Source: RHKX01 sp963784885 (GTDB taxonomy: Bacteria > Actinomycetota > Thermoleophilia > Solirubrobacterales > 70-9). Taken from it: a DNA stretch of 64,000 nucleotides. The notes below the pieces were generated by a model that saw only the letters and a list, made by a program, of their open reading frames with translations, did not search any database and was not told the origin of the DNA. Made by a program: the position numbers and the translations under genes. The stretch lies in the NCBI GenBank assembly GCA_963784885.1, contig CAWATA010000005.1:310001-374000 (forward strand). Reading direction: 5' to 3'. Each line of letters begins with the position of its first letter. Positions within the stretch are counted from its first letter, which is position 1. Positions 1 through 7,292 of the stretch are shown one piece after another.

Positions 1-183
1 GGGGCGATCGTCTTCCGCGAGCCGATCCTCAAGGAGGATCTGAGTCAGCTCGGGGCGTTCCGCAAGGTCGTGCTCGGGCTCGGGCTCGTCGGCAGCTACC
101 AGAAGAACGAGGTCGTCGACGTCCAGTACCGGATCGGGTCGGCGACCCATCTGGCCTCCGATCTCGAGGTGCTGGCCGACTAG
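1..183 (+). CDS. C-terminal end of an unidentified protein (partial)
   Basis: An open frame enters from the left edge and ends at the TAG at 181-183, giving about 60 residues with balanced, protein-like composition (for example FREPILKEDL and GSYQKNEVVDVQYRIG). I do not recognise the family and no domain can be named from this fragment. Its stop overlaps the stop of the next gene on the opposite strand (shared CTAG at 180-183), so the two are convergent with no spacer. Confidence 0.5.
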   Translation, partial: GAIVFREPILKEDLSQLGAFRKVVLGLGLVGSYQKNEVVDVQYRIGSATHLASDLEVLAD

Positions 184-857
184 GGCCGGCGGCCGAGAAG
201 CCTGGCCTTCTCGCGCTCGAACTCGGCGTCGGTCAGAGCGCCCGACCGGCGAAGCCGGTCGAGCCGTTCGAGCTCGCCGATCCGATCGCCCCCGACTCCC
301 GAAGCCGGCGGCGCCGCGATGTCGGGAGCCGCGGTGCTGACGCGCGCCGATGCCGGCGCGCCGAGGCCAATCGCGCCGGCGAAGCCGGCCGGCCGCTCGT
401 CGCGCCCCGCGAGATCGCTGAAGACGGTCCAGGCCCAGAAGACGAGGACCGGCAGACCCATCAGCAGGAAGGTCGCCCCGACGATGATCCCGCCGGCCTT
501 GCCGTCGGCGGGGATCGATTCCGAGGTGAGCGAGTGGAACAGGCTGGCCGCACCGGTGACCGAGAAGAAGATCGCCCAACCGGCGAGGAACGGGCTCACT
601 CCGCGGCCCCCACCGCCACCCGGCCGGTCGCCGCGGAAGGCGAGGACCGCCATCGCGGCGAACAGCCCGAGGATGGAGCCGATCAGCGTCAGGATGTCCG
701 CGCCGGTGCCTTCGGGACACTGCTTGGCGATCACGTACGGCGTGTTGCCCGACCCGCAGGTGCCGGTTTCGAGCAGGTCCGACAGCGCGCCGGAGAACGC
801 GTACACCGAGCCGGCGAAGATCACGAGCCCCGCGATGAAGCAGACCCAGTACCGCAC
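180..857 (-). CDS. Four-helix membrane protein with C-terminal SHOCT domain
   Basis: 225 residues from a GTG start. Hydrophobic segments lie at about residues 5-22, 53-76, 91-112 and 122-146, followed by an Ala/Pro-rich linker and a C-terminal SHOCT motif (about 190-222: IGELERLDRLRRSGALTDAE), a short helical oligomerisation module. The molecular role is unknown; SHOCT proteins are often small membrane or regulatory proteins. The start lies 12 bp downstream of an acyl-CoA dehydrogenase stop on the same strand, so it is probably the last gene of that operon. Conserved cysteines after helix 1 (TCGSGN, KQCPEG) could form an extracytoplasmic disulfide. Confidence 0.8.
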   Translation of the reverse strand: MRYWVCFIAGLVIFAGSVYAFSGALSDLLETGTCGSGNTPYVIAKQCPEGTGADILTLIGSILGLFAAMAVLAFRGDRPGGGGGRGVSPFLAGWAIFFSVTGAASLFHSLTSESIPADGKAGGIIVGATFLLMGLPVLVFWAWTVFSDLAGRDERPAGFAGAIGLGAPASARVSTAAPDIAAPPASGVGGDRIGELERLDRLRRSGALTDAEFEREKARLLGRRP

Positions 858-869
858 CGGGTCGCTGCC

Positions 870-1853
870 TTATCCGAGGCCGGAGAGGGCCGCCACCCGC
901 TCCTTGTGCTGTCCGGCGGTGCCGAAGAGCTGGGCGTCGGCGCGGGCCCGCTTGAGCAGGAAGTGCAGATCGTGCTCCCAGGTGAAGCCGATTCCGCCGT
1001 GAACCTGGATCGAGGCCTTGCAGACGTCCCAGGCCGCCTCCGATGCACGCGCCTTCGCCATCGCAGCCGCCAGCGGCAGCGACTCCGGCTCGGCGTCGGC
1101 GGCCCATGCCGCCGCGTAGGTCAGCGACCGCGCCTCCTCGACGTCGTAGAGCATCTTCGCGCAGGCGTGGGAAACGCCCTGATAGGCACCGATCGGGCGG
1201 CCGAACTGCTCGCGTTCCTTCGCGTACTCCACCGCCATGTCCATCGCCCGCTGGCCGATCCCGACGAGCTCGGCGGCCACGGCCACCACCATCCGGTCCG
1301 AGGCTGTGCCGGCGTCGCCCTCGAGCGGCTCGCCGTCGCCGGCGGTCAGCCTCGAGTAGCGGCGGGTCTGGTCGATCAGGTCGAGCGGCTCGAGCGTAGC
1401 CTCGGCGGCCGGGATCAGCCGGGGACCGTCGGCGCCGAAGATCACGATCACGTCGGCTGCCTCGGCATCGATGACGACCTCCTCGTCGCCGATCGCCCCA
1501 CGGCTCTCGCCGGAGGCGATTCCGGGCAGGTAGCGCTGCTTCTGCTCGTCGGAGCCGGCGCCCTCGATGACGATTCCCGCGGCTGCGTTGGCGAGGAACG
1601 GCAGCGGCGCGCAGGCGAAGCCGAGCTCCTCACAGAGGACGATCAGCTCGACCATTCCCAGGCCCTGTCCGCCGTACTGCTCGTCGATCGCGATGCCGGA
1701 CCAGCCGAGCTCGGAGACCTCGGCCCAGAGGGCGTCGTCGTAGCGGTCGCCCTCGGCCAACTCGCGGACCACGTCGGGCTTGAACCGGGACGCGAGGAAC
1801 TGCTTCGCCGTGTCCTTGATCTCGGCCTGCTCGTCGTTGAAGTCGAAACGCAT
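870..1853 (-). CDS. Acyl-CoA dehydrogenase, short subunit (FadE-like)
   Basis: 327 residues, shorter than the usual 380-400 of homotetrameric acyl-CoA dehydrogenases. The N-terminal helical domain begins MRFDFNDEQAEIKD; a C-terminal flavin-domain motif is VHGGIGFTWEHDLH. ATG 1853 is preceded by GGGAGAGA. It follows a second acyl-CoA dehydrogenase with an 11 bp gap. In Actinobacteria, adjacent unequal pairs of this kind (ChsE/FadE pairs of steroid side-chain degradation) form alpha2beta2 enzymes with shared active sites, so this is likely the smaller subunit of such a heterotetramer. Its exact substrate cannot be read from the sequence. The longer reading frame that continues upstream over the next gene is antisense noise. 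Confidence 0.92.
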   Translation of the reverse strand: MRFDFNDEQAEIKDTAKQFLASRFKPDVVRELAEGDRYDDALWAEVSELGWSGIAIDEQYGGQGLGMVELIVLCEELGFACAPLPFLANAAAGIVIEGAGSDEQKQRYLPGIASGESRGAIGDEEVVIDAEAADVIVIFGADGPRLIPAAEATLEPLDLIDQTRRYSRLTAGDGEPLEGDAGTASDRMVVAVAAELVGIGQRAMDMAVEYAKEREQFGRPIGAYQGVSHACAKMLYDVEEARSLTYAAAWAADAEPESLPLAAAMAKARASEAAWDVCKASIQVHGGIGFTWEHDLHFLLKRARADAQLFGTAGQHKERVAALSGLG

Positions 1854-1864
1854 TCTTCTCTCCC

Positions 1865-3001
1865 TTACCTGAGGCGGGGTAGCTGGAGCACCCGCTCGGC
1901 GATGATGTTCTTCATCACCTCGGTGGTGCCGCCCTCGATCGAGTTGGCGCGGCTGCGAAGCATCCGGTAGGTCCACGGCGCGCCGCGCTCGAGCCCCTCG
2001 GGCCCGAGGATGTCGCAGGCGAGCTCCGACAGCGACTGGTTGAGCGTCGCCCACTCCCACTTGCCGATCGAGCCCTCGGGGCCGGGGATCCCGGTCTTCA
2101 TCTGCGCGGTCATCGCCCGCATCCCGCCGAGCCGCAACGCCTCGCAGCCGATCAGCAGGTCGGCGATCTTCGCCCGGATCTGCGGATCGTCCTCGAGACC
2201 GCGCTCCTTGACGACCTCGATCAGCCGGCCGAGATCGCGCGAGACGGCAACCGCGGCGCCGCCGCCGAGCCCGGCCCGCTCGTTCATCAGCGTCGTGATC
2301 GCAACCATCCAGCCGTTGCCCTCGCCGCCGACGAGGTTCTCGTCGGGCACGAACGCCTCCTGGAAGAAGACCTCGTTGAACTCGGACTCGCCGGTTATCT
2401 GCACGAGCGGGCGGATCTCGACGCCGTCCTGCTCCATGTCGCAGATGAAGTAGGTGAGTCCCTTGTGCTTGGCGACCTCGGTGTTCGTGCGGGCGACGAG
2501 CATGCACCACTTCGACTCGTGCGCGAACGTCGTCCAGACCTTCTGGCCGGTCACCCTCCAGCCGCCGTCGACCTTGACCGCCTTCGTCTTCAGCGAGGCG
2601 AGGTCGGAACCCGACTCCGGCTCGGAGAAGCCCTGGCACCAGATCTCCTCGGCGCTGAGGATCGGCTCGAGCCAGCGCTCCTTCTGATCCTCGGTGCCGT
2701 GGGCCATGATCACCGGCCCGCCCATGACGAGGCCGAGCACGTTGGCCGGCGACGGCGCGTCGGCGCGAGCCATCTCGCTCGAGAAGATCGCCTGCTCGAT
2801 CAGGGTCGCCCCGCGCCCGCCGTACTCCTTCGGCCAGGAGATGCCGGCCCAGCCGGCTTCGTGCATCCGGCGCTGCCACTCGCGCCGGAACACGAACGCG
2901 GCCTCATCGCCGTGCGGCTCCGGGCCGGGATGATTCGCCTCGAGCCATGAGCGCACCTCGTCACGGAAGGCCGCCTCGGAGTCGTTCAGGGTCAGATCCA
3001 C
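1865..3001 (-). CDS. Acyl-CoA dehydrogenase, large subunit (FadE-like)
   Basis: 378 residues, ATG at 3001 to TAA at 1865-1867. It catalyses FAD-dependent alpha,beta-dehydrogenation of an acyl-CoA. Visible signatures are the substrate/FAD region WCQGFSEPESGSDLAS in the beta domain and the C-terminal SIEGGTTEVMKNIIAERVL, typical of FadE proteins. It sits 57 bp after an FAD-linked oxidase and 11 bp before the shorter acyl-CoA dehydrogenase on the same strand, so the three are probably co-transcribed. I infer it pairs with the downstream protein rather than forming a homotetramer. Bulky acyl-CoA (steroid or branched side chain) is a plausible substrate by family analogy only. Confidence 0.94.
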   Translation of the reverse strand: MDLTLNDSEAAFRDEVRSWLEANHPGPEPHGDEAAFVFRREWQRRMHEAGWAGISWPKEYGGRGATLIEQAIFSSEMARADAPSPANVLGLVMGGPVIMAHGTEDQKERWLEPILSAEEIWCQGFSEPESGSDLASLKTKAVKVDGGWRVTGQKVWTTFAHESKWCMLVARTNTEVAKHKGLTYFICDMEQDGVEIRPLVQITGESEFNEVFFQEAFVPDENLVGGEGNGWMVAITTLMNERAGLGGGAAVAVSRDLGRLIEVVKERGLEDDPQIRAKIADLLIGCEALRLGGMRAMTAQMKTGIPGPEGSIGKWEWATLNQSLSELACDILGPEGLERGAPWTYRMLRSRANSIEGGTTEVMKNIIAERVLQLPRLR

Positions 3002-3058
3002 CTTCTGTCTCTCCTCCTCGCCGAATTGCCGGGAAACCCGTCCCGGGGTCCGGAAAAC

Positions 3059-4738
3059 CTACATGCCGGCGGCCGCCGGTCCCCGCTCCGGGTCGATCAG
3101 CACCCCGGGATTGAGGATGCCCTCCGGATCGACCGCCCGCTTCGCGCCGGCGAGCGCGTCGGCGAAGCGGTCGGGGCGCTGCAGGTCGTACCAGGGCCGG
3201 TGGTCGCGACCGACCGCATGGTGATGGGTGATCGTCCCGCCCGCGGAGATGATCGCCTCCGAGACGGCCGCCTTGATCTCGTCCCACTGCTCGACCTCCG
3301 CGCCGCGCCGCGCCTTCGCGAGAATCGTGTAGTAGGGCGCGGGGCCGGTCGGATAGACGTGGGTGAACCGGCACATCACCCGCGGCGAGCCCTCGCCGTC
3401 GGCCGGGGCGTCGGTGACCTCGGCGACGGCGCGGCGCGCGGCCTCGCTGACACGAGAGTGGAACTCGCCGAAGCGGTCCCAGGTGATCGCGGTCTCGAAG
3501 GTCTCGCTGAGCACGCCGAGCGCGACCAGGGTGTCGCGCAGGTAGGGGGCGTCGAGGAACGCCGAGCGCCAAGTCTCGGCGGCTGAGCCCTCCCGGCCGC
3601 CGGCTTCGCCATCCCGCTCCGGCTCAGGAGTACCGCCGAGCTCGGTCGCACAGCCGACCGCCAGCCGGAGCTGGTCGTCGACCGGCGCGAAGGCGGATTC
3701 GAAGCCGAGGATCAAGACGGCGGTGGAGCCGTCGCCGGCGCCCGTCGTCTCGGCCTCGAGCGGGTCGAGCAGGCGGCAGTTCGACGGGTTGAGGCCCGAC
3801 TGCGACAGCGCCCGGACCGCCTCCGCTCCGGCGGTGAACGTCGGGAACAGGACCGGCCGCGACGCCTTGAACCGCGGCCGCGGCCGAACCTGGACCCAGG
3901 CCTCGGTGATGATCCCGAGGACGCCCTCGGAGCCGAGCAGCATGCGGTCGGGGCTCGGGCCGGCGCCGGATCCGGGCAGCCGGCGGCTCTCCCAGGGCCC
4001 CGCCGGTGTCAGCGCCCGGATCGAGTCGACGAGGTCGTCGATGTGGGTCTGCGCGGTCGCGAAGTGGCCGCCGGCCCGGGTCGCGATCCAGCCGCCGAGC
4101 GTCGAGAACTCGAAGGACTGCGGGAAGTGACGGAGGGTGAGGCCGTGCGGGCGAAGGCCGTCCTCGAGGTCGGGGCCGAGCGTGCCGGCCCGGATCAGAG
4201 CCGAGCCGGACACCTCGTCGAGGGCGGCGATGCCGCTGAGGCCACCGAGGTCGATCGAGACCGTGCCGCGGTAGCCGTGCCCGACCCGAGGCTCGACCCC
4301 GCCGACGACGCTGGTCCCGCCACCGAATGGAATCGCTGCGAGACGGCGCTCGGCGCAGAGCTCGAGGACCCTGCGGACATCCTCCTCGTCGCTCGGGAAG
4401 GCGACCAGGTCCGGCGTCCGCTCGAAGCGCCCGCGGAATCCGCGGACGACGTCCCGGTAGGCGCGGCCCATCGAGTGGCGGATCCGATCGGTGGGCGCGT
4501 CGCTGACGATCGCGGCGAGGCTCTCGGGGGGCCGGAGGCGGGATGGGGCGAGCTCGATCGAGTCGAGCGGCACCGGCTCCTCGATCCGTTCGCCGCCGAA
4601 ACCGAGCCGGCGACGGAGCTCCGGCGCCGCCGCCTCGAGCGCCGCCCGATCGGGTGAGCGATCCGCGTACCCCCAACCCCAGTGGCTGCGCGCCCGGGCG
4701 CCTCGCTCACCCTCCTCGCGATCGCCGGCGGCTCCCAT
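3059..4738 (-). CDS. FAD-linked oxidase of the alkyldihydroxyacetonephosphate synthase type
   Basis: 559 residues. A vanillyl-alcohol-oxidase-type FAD-binding domain is clear (about 110-290: AIPFGGGTSVVGGVEPR, then STLGGWIATRAGGH and LLGSEGVLGIITEAWV). The C-terminal half carries a histidine cluster, ITHHHAVGRDHRPW, which in AGPS proteins lies at the active site. Actinobacterial relatives (AgpS-like) are annotated as alkyl-DHAP synthases but many probably oxidise other substrates. Start ATG 4738 is supported by a TAGGGT -10 seven bases upstream (leaderless). It heads an apparent operon with two acyl-CoA dehydrogenases and the SHOCT protein, favouring a lipid-catabolic oxidase over ether-lipid synthesis; that is inference. 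Confidence 0.88.
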   Translation of the reverse strand: MGAAGDREEGERGARARSHWGWGYADRSPDRAALEAAAPELRRRLGFGGERIEEPVPLDSIELAPSRLRPPESLAAIVSDAPTDRIRHSMGRAYRDVVRGFRGRFERTPDLVAFPSDEEDVRRVLELCAERRLAAIPFGGGTSVVGGVEPRVGHGYRGTVSIDLGGLSGIAALDEVSGSALIRAGTLGPDLEDGLRPHGLTLRHFPQSFEFSTLGGWIATRAGGHFATAQTHIDDLVDSIRALTPAGPWESRRLPGSGAGPSPDRMLLGSEGVLGIITEAWVQVRPRPRFKASRPVLFPTFTAGAEAVRALSQSGLNPSNCRLLDPLEAETTGAGDGSTAVLILGFESAFAPVDDQLRLAVGCATELGGTPEPERDGEAGGREGSAAETWRSAFLDAPYLRDTLVALGVLSETFETAITWDRFGEFHSRVSEAARRAVAEVTDAPADGEGSPRVMCRFTHVYPTGPAPYYTILAKARRGAEVEQWDEIKAAVSEAIISAGGTITHHHAVGRDHRPWYDLQRPDRFADALAGAKRAVDPEGILNPGVLIDPERGPAAAGM

Positions 4739-4745
4739 CGGGGCG

Positions 4746-4751
4746 ACCCTA
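4746..4751 (-). promoter_or_regulatory. -10 hexamer TAGGGT for the FAD-oxidase operon
   Basis: TAGGGT on the minus strand ends 7 nt before ATG 4738 and no Shine-Dalgarno is present, the geometry of a leaderless promoter. Confidence 0.55.
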
Positions 4752-4814
4752 GCCCGAAACGCTAAGACACCGCAGTTTGCGGGGTCGTCACCGGCCCCCG
4801 ATCGGCCGGTCAGT

Positions 4815-4840
4815 AGTTACGTCTGACACTAGGCGTAACT
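4815..4840. promoter_or_regulatory. Perfect 7-bp inverted repeat, candidate operator
   Basis: AGTTACG (4815-4821) and CGTAACT (4834-4840) form a perfect inverted repeat with a 12 bp spacer, in the 139 bp between the divergent FAD-oxidase operon and the small gene at 4878. Two half-sites about two helical turns apart fit a dimeric regulator. No regulator gene adjoins it, so the binding protein is unknown. Confidence 0.45.
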
Positions 4841-4877
4841 TTTCCGCACCAGGCCTCCGTCGACGGGAGAAGAGGGC

Positions 4878-5105
4878 ATGCAAGGAGAGAGCAGCAACGA
4901 GCGCTGGCAGGAGTTGGTGGACCTGCGCGAGGAGTTCGAGCACGGTGACGCCGTCCTGCCGACGCGGATCAGCGCCGTCGACGGCAGACGGCTGGAGGCC
5001 TCACCGGAGGCCGTCCGTTTCGCCGAGGCGCTCGCATTCAACGCCGGCTGGTCCGGGATCTCGGAGGCGCGACGCCGCAGGCGGCCGGACGACCTGGCCG
5101 CCTAG
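4878..5105 (+). CDS. Small hypothetical protein (75 aa)
   Basis: A 75-residue frame with charged, soluble composition (MQGESSNERWQELVDLREEF at the start, an Arg-rich stretch near the end). A purine-rich GGGAGAAGAGG lies just upstream of ATG. I do not recognise a family. A 70-residue frame runs antisense over much of it, so the gene is not certain; the ribosome site and the position downstream of the inverted repeat at 4815-4840 favour this strand. The following 251 bases to 5356 contain no gene I can support. Confidence 0.4.
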   Translation: MQGESSNERWQELVDLREEFEHGDAVLPTRISAVDGRRLEASPEAVRFAEALAFNAGWSGISEARRRRRPDDLAA

Positions 5106-5356
5106 ACGAGAAGCCGAGGCCGACCCGGCCGAGGGCGAACCGTCCTGCGCTAGCGATGAGGGCAGCCGGAGCGGGCGGCTTCGCTGAGGCGCGACGACGA
5201 AGCCCGATCGCGACCGATTGGCAGCAAGCGGCTGCGACAGCGCCGTTTCCCGCCAATCGCCGAGTGACTGGGCGACACACATGTCATCCCGTCACGTTCA
5301 CCGCGCCGCCCGGCGGAAGCGGACGCGAAGCGGAGCATTCCGCCGGAGTCACCTAC

Positions 5357-6295
5357 CTAGGCGGCCCGTTCGTCCAGCAGCCGCTGGATCTCCTTGTTTC
5401 CCAGCCGCGCCGGCTTCGTCTCCTTGACGAACCTTGTCAGCGCCCTCGCGAACGGGAGCGGCCGGTCGAGGTGAGGGAAGTGGCCGGCGTCCTCGAAGAC
5501 CGTGAAGCGGCTGCCCGGCATCGCCTCGGCGGCCCAGTGGCCGTGGGAGACGGGAATGATCCGGTCGCGCTCGCCCCAGACGATCATGGTCGGCACCGCG
5601 TGGGCGAGATAGAGACGGTCGCGAGCGCTGACCCGCTGGCCGCGATGGTCGATTACCGATCGGGCCGTGCAGAGGAACGCGGCCCGCGCCTCGGGATCGG
5701 CGAGCGAGGCGTAGCCGCGCGCAATCTCGGTGACGTCGGCGCCCGGGGTAAGACCGATGGCGCCGAGCCAGCCGGCGAGGCGGCGGCCGGTGTCGGTGAC
5801 CCAGGCCTTGGTGATCAGCGGCAGGACGAGCTCGGCGCCGGGGAGCGTGGCGGCGCGGAGGAAGATGCTCACGTCATCCCCGAGGCCGCCGCTGGAGACG
5901 AGCCCGAGCCGGTCGGTATGGGTCGGGAACTGGTAGGCGTACTGCATCGCCACCCCGCCACCGAGCGAGTGGCCGACGACGGTCGCCGACTCGTAGCCGA
6001 GCGCCAGCAGCAGGTCACGGGCCCCGGCGGCATAGGCGCCGAGCGAGTAATCGCCGCGCGGCTTCGCTGAGCTGCCGTGACCGAGCATGTCGGGCGCGAT
6101 GACGGTGAAGTCGTCGGCCAGCGCCGGGATCAGCGGCGCCCAGGTCTCGTAACTGCCGGCGATGCCGTGCAGCAGGAGGAGCGGCGGGCCCTCCCCGGCC
6201 CTGAGGAAGCTGACGCGGTTCCCGTGCAGGACGACCTGCTCGGCTTCCACCTGACCGTGCGGATCCGTGAATCCCTGTTCCGAAGAGGTGCTCAT
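5357..6295 (-). CDS. Alpha/beta hydrolase
   Basis: 312 residues from ATG 6295. All catalytic elements of the fold are visible: oxyanion region LLLLHGIAGSYETW, nucleophile elbow GHSLGGG, acid in VWGERDRIIP and histidine in EDAGHFPHLDRP. The cap region resembles meta-cleavage-product-type or lipase-type hydrolases, but specificity cannot be read. It diverges from the SDR at 6318 with only 22 bp between start codons; a TAGCCT at 6306-6311 on this strand lies 10 nt upstream of ATG. Longer in-frame extensions beyond 6295 overlap the neighbouring gene and look like shadow sequence. Confidence 0.9.
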   Translation of the reverse strand: MSTSSEQGFTDPHGQVEAEQVVLHGNRVSFLRAGEGPPLLLLHGIAGSYETWAPLIPALADDFTVIAPDMLGHGSSAKPRGDYSLGAYAAGARDLLLALGYESATVVGHSLGGGVAMQYAYQFPTHTDRLGLVSSGGLGDDVSIFLRAATLPGAELVLPLITKAWVTDTGRRLAGWLGAIGLTPGADVTEIARGYASLADPEARAAFLCTARSVIDHRGQRVSARDRLYLAHAVPTMIVWGERDRIIPVSHGHWAAEAMPGSRFTVFEDAGHFPHLDRPLPFARALTRFVKETKPARLGNKEIQRLLDERAA

Positions 6296-6304
6296 CTGTG
6301 CAGG

Positions 6305-6311
6305 TAGGCTA
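6305..6311. promoter_or_regulatory. Overlapping divergent -10 elements
   Basis: The 7-mer TAGGCTA gives TAGGCT on the plus strand (6305-6310; 7 nt before TTG 6318) and TAGCCT on the minus strand (6306-6311; 10 nt before ATG 6295). Neither gene has a Shine-Dalgarno. Both apparently leaderless genes would initiate from the same melted DNA. Confidence 0.5.
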
Positions 6312-6317
6312 GCCCCC

Positions 6318-7292
6318 TTGGAGACGGTCCTGATCACCGGCGCGGGTGGGTTCATCGGCAGGACGCTCGCCGAGCGGCTGCGCGCGGAGGGCGCCACGGT
6401 CCGCGGCGTCGATCTCATGCCCGACCCCGGGAACGAGGTCCTCGCGGGCGACGTCGGCTCGGCCGGGCCCTGGCAGGACGGGGCGGTCGGCTGCGACACC
6501 GTCATCCACACCGCCGCGATCGTCTCGAACGCCGCCTCGATCGCCGATGCCTGGCGGATCAACGTGCTCGGCACCCGCAACGCGCTCGACGCTGCGGTCG
6601 CCGCTGGAGCCCGGCGATTCGTGCACTTCTCGTCGGTCCGGGCGTTCGGCGACGTCGGCTTTCCCGGCGGCGTCGACGAGAGCTGGCCGGTCCGCCCCGA
6701 CGGCCACACCTACGTCGACACGAAGATCGCCTCCGAGCAGGTCGTGCTCCAGGCACACGCCGCCGGCGAGATCGATTGCACCGTCATCCGGCCCGGCGAC
6801 GTCTACGGACCGGGATCGCGGCCGTGGACGATCCTCCCGGTCGAAGCGATCGCCGCCGGCCGGTTCTTTCTGCCCGCGATGGGCCGCGGTGTGCACAGCC
6901 CGATCTACGTCGACGACCTCGCCGCCGGAGTGCTGGCCGCGGCTCGTGCCGGCGAGGCCGCGGGACAGGTCCTGACGATCTCCGGTGGCGTCGGCATCAG
7001 CTGCAACGAGTTCTTCGGCCACTACTCGCGGATGCTCGGCAAGCCACCCGCCCGCCGGGTGCCGACGGCCGTCGCAATGGCCCTCGCGGCGATCCCCGAG
7101 ACCGCCGCCTGGCTGACCGGAAGCACGACCGAGCTGCGCCGCTCGTCGGTGATCTACATGACCCGGACCGGTACCTACTCGATCGAGAAGGCCCGGGGAC
7201 TGCTCGGCTGGGAGCCGGAGGTGGACGTCGCCGAGGGAATGCGGCGCACCGAGGCCTGGCTGCGCGAAGCCGGCCTGGTGCCGGCCGCTTAG
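6318..7292 (+). CDS. NAD-dependent epimerase/3beta-hydroxysteroid dehydrogenase-like SDR
   Basis: 324 residues of the extended SDR family. The Rossmann motif TGAGGFIG is at the very N-terminus, the catalytic Y-x-x-x-K is YVDTK, and VIRPGDVYGPG matches the family. The fold resembles 3beta-HSD/NSDHL-type dehydrogenases acting on sterol-like or sugar substrates. The start is chosen as TTG 6318 because the Rossmann strand begins four residues later and a TAGGCT -10 sits 7 nt upstream; an upstream in-frame ATG at 6267 would lie inside the divergent hydrolase. Its stop overlaps the stop of the convergent GMC oxidoreductase. Confidence 0.88.
   Translation: METVLITGAGGFIGRTLAERLRAEGATVRGVDLMPDPGNEVLAGDVGSAGPWQDGAVGCDTVIHTAAIVSNAASIADAWRINVLGTRNALDAAVAAGARRFVHFSSVRAFGDVGFPGGVDESWPVRPDGHTYVDTKIASEQVVLQAHAAGEIDCTVIRPGDVYGPGSRPWTILPVEAIAAGRFFLPAMGRGVHSPIYVDDLAAGVLAAARAGEAAGQVLTISGGVGISCNEFFGHYSRMLGKPPARRVPTAVAMALAAIPETAAWLTGSTTELRRSSVIYMTRTGTYSIEKARGLLGWEPEVDVAEGMRRTEAWLREAGLVPAA

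Noticed and set aside
870..2879. 669-codon frame suggesting a fused acyl-CoA dehydrogenase
   Set aside because: Upstream of ATG 1853 the translation is low-complexity shadow of the neighbouring gene in another frame.
4829..5041. 70-codon minus-strand frame opposite the small gene at 4878
   Set aside because: Ser/Arg-rich composition and no ribosome site; the plus-strand frame has the better start.
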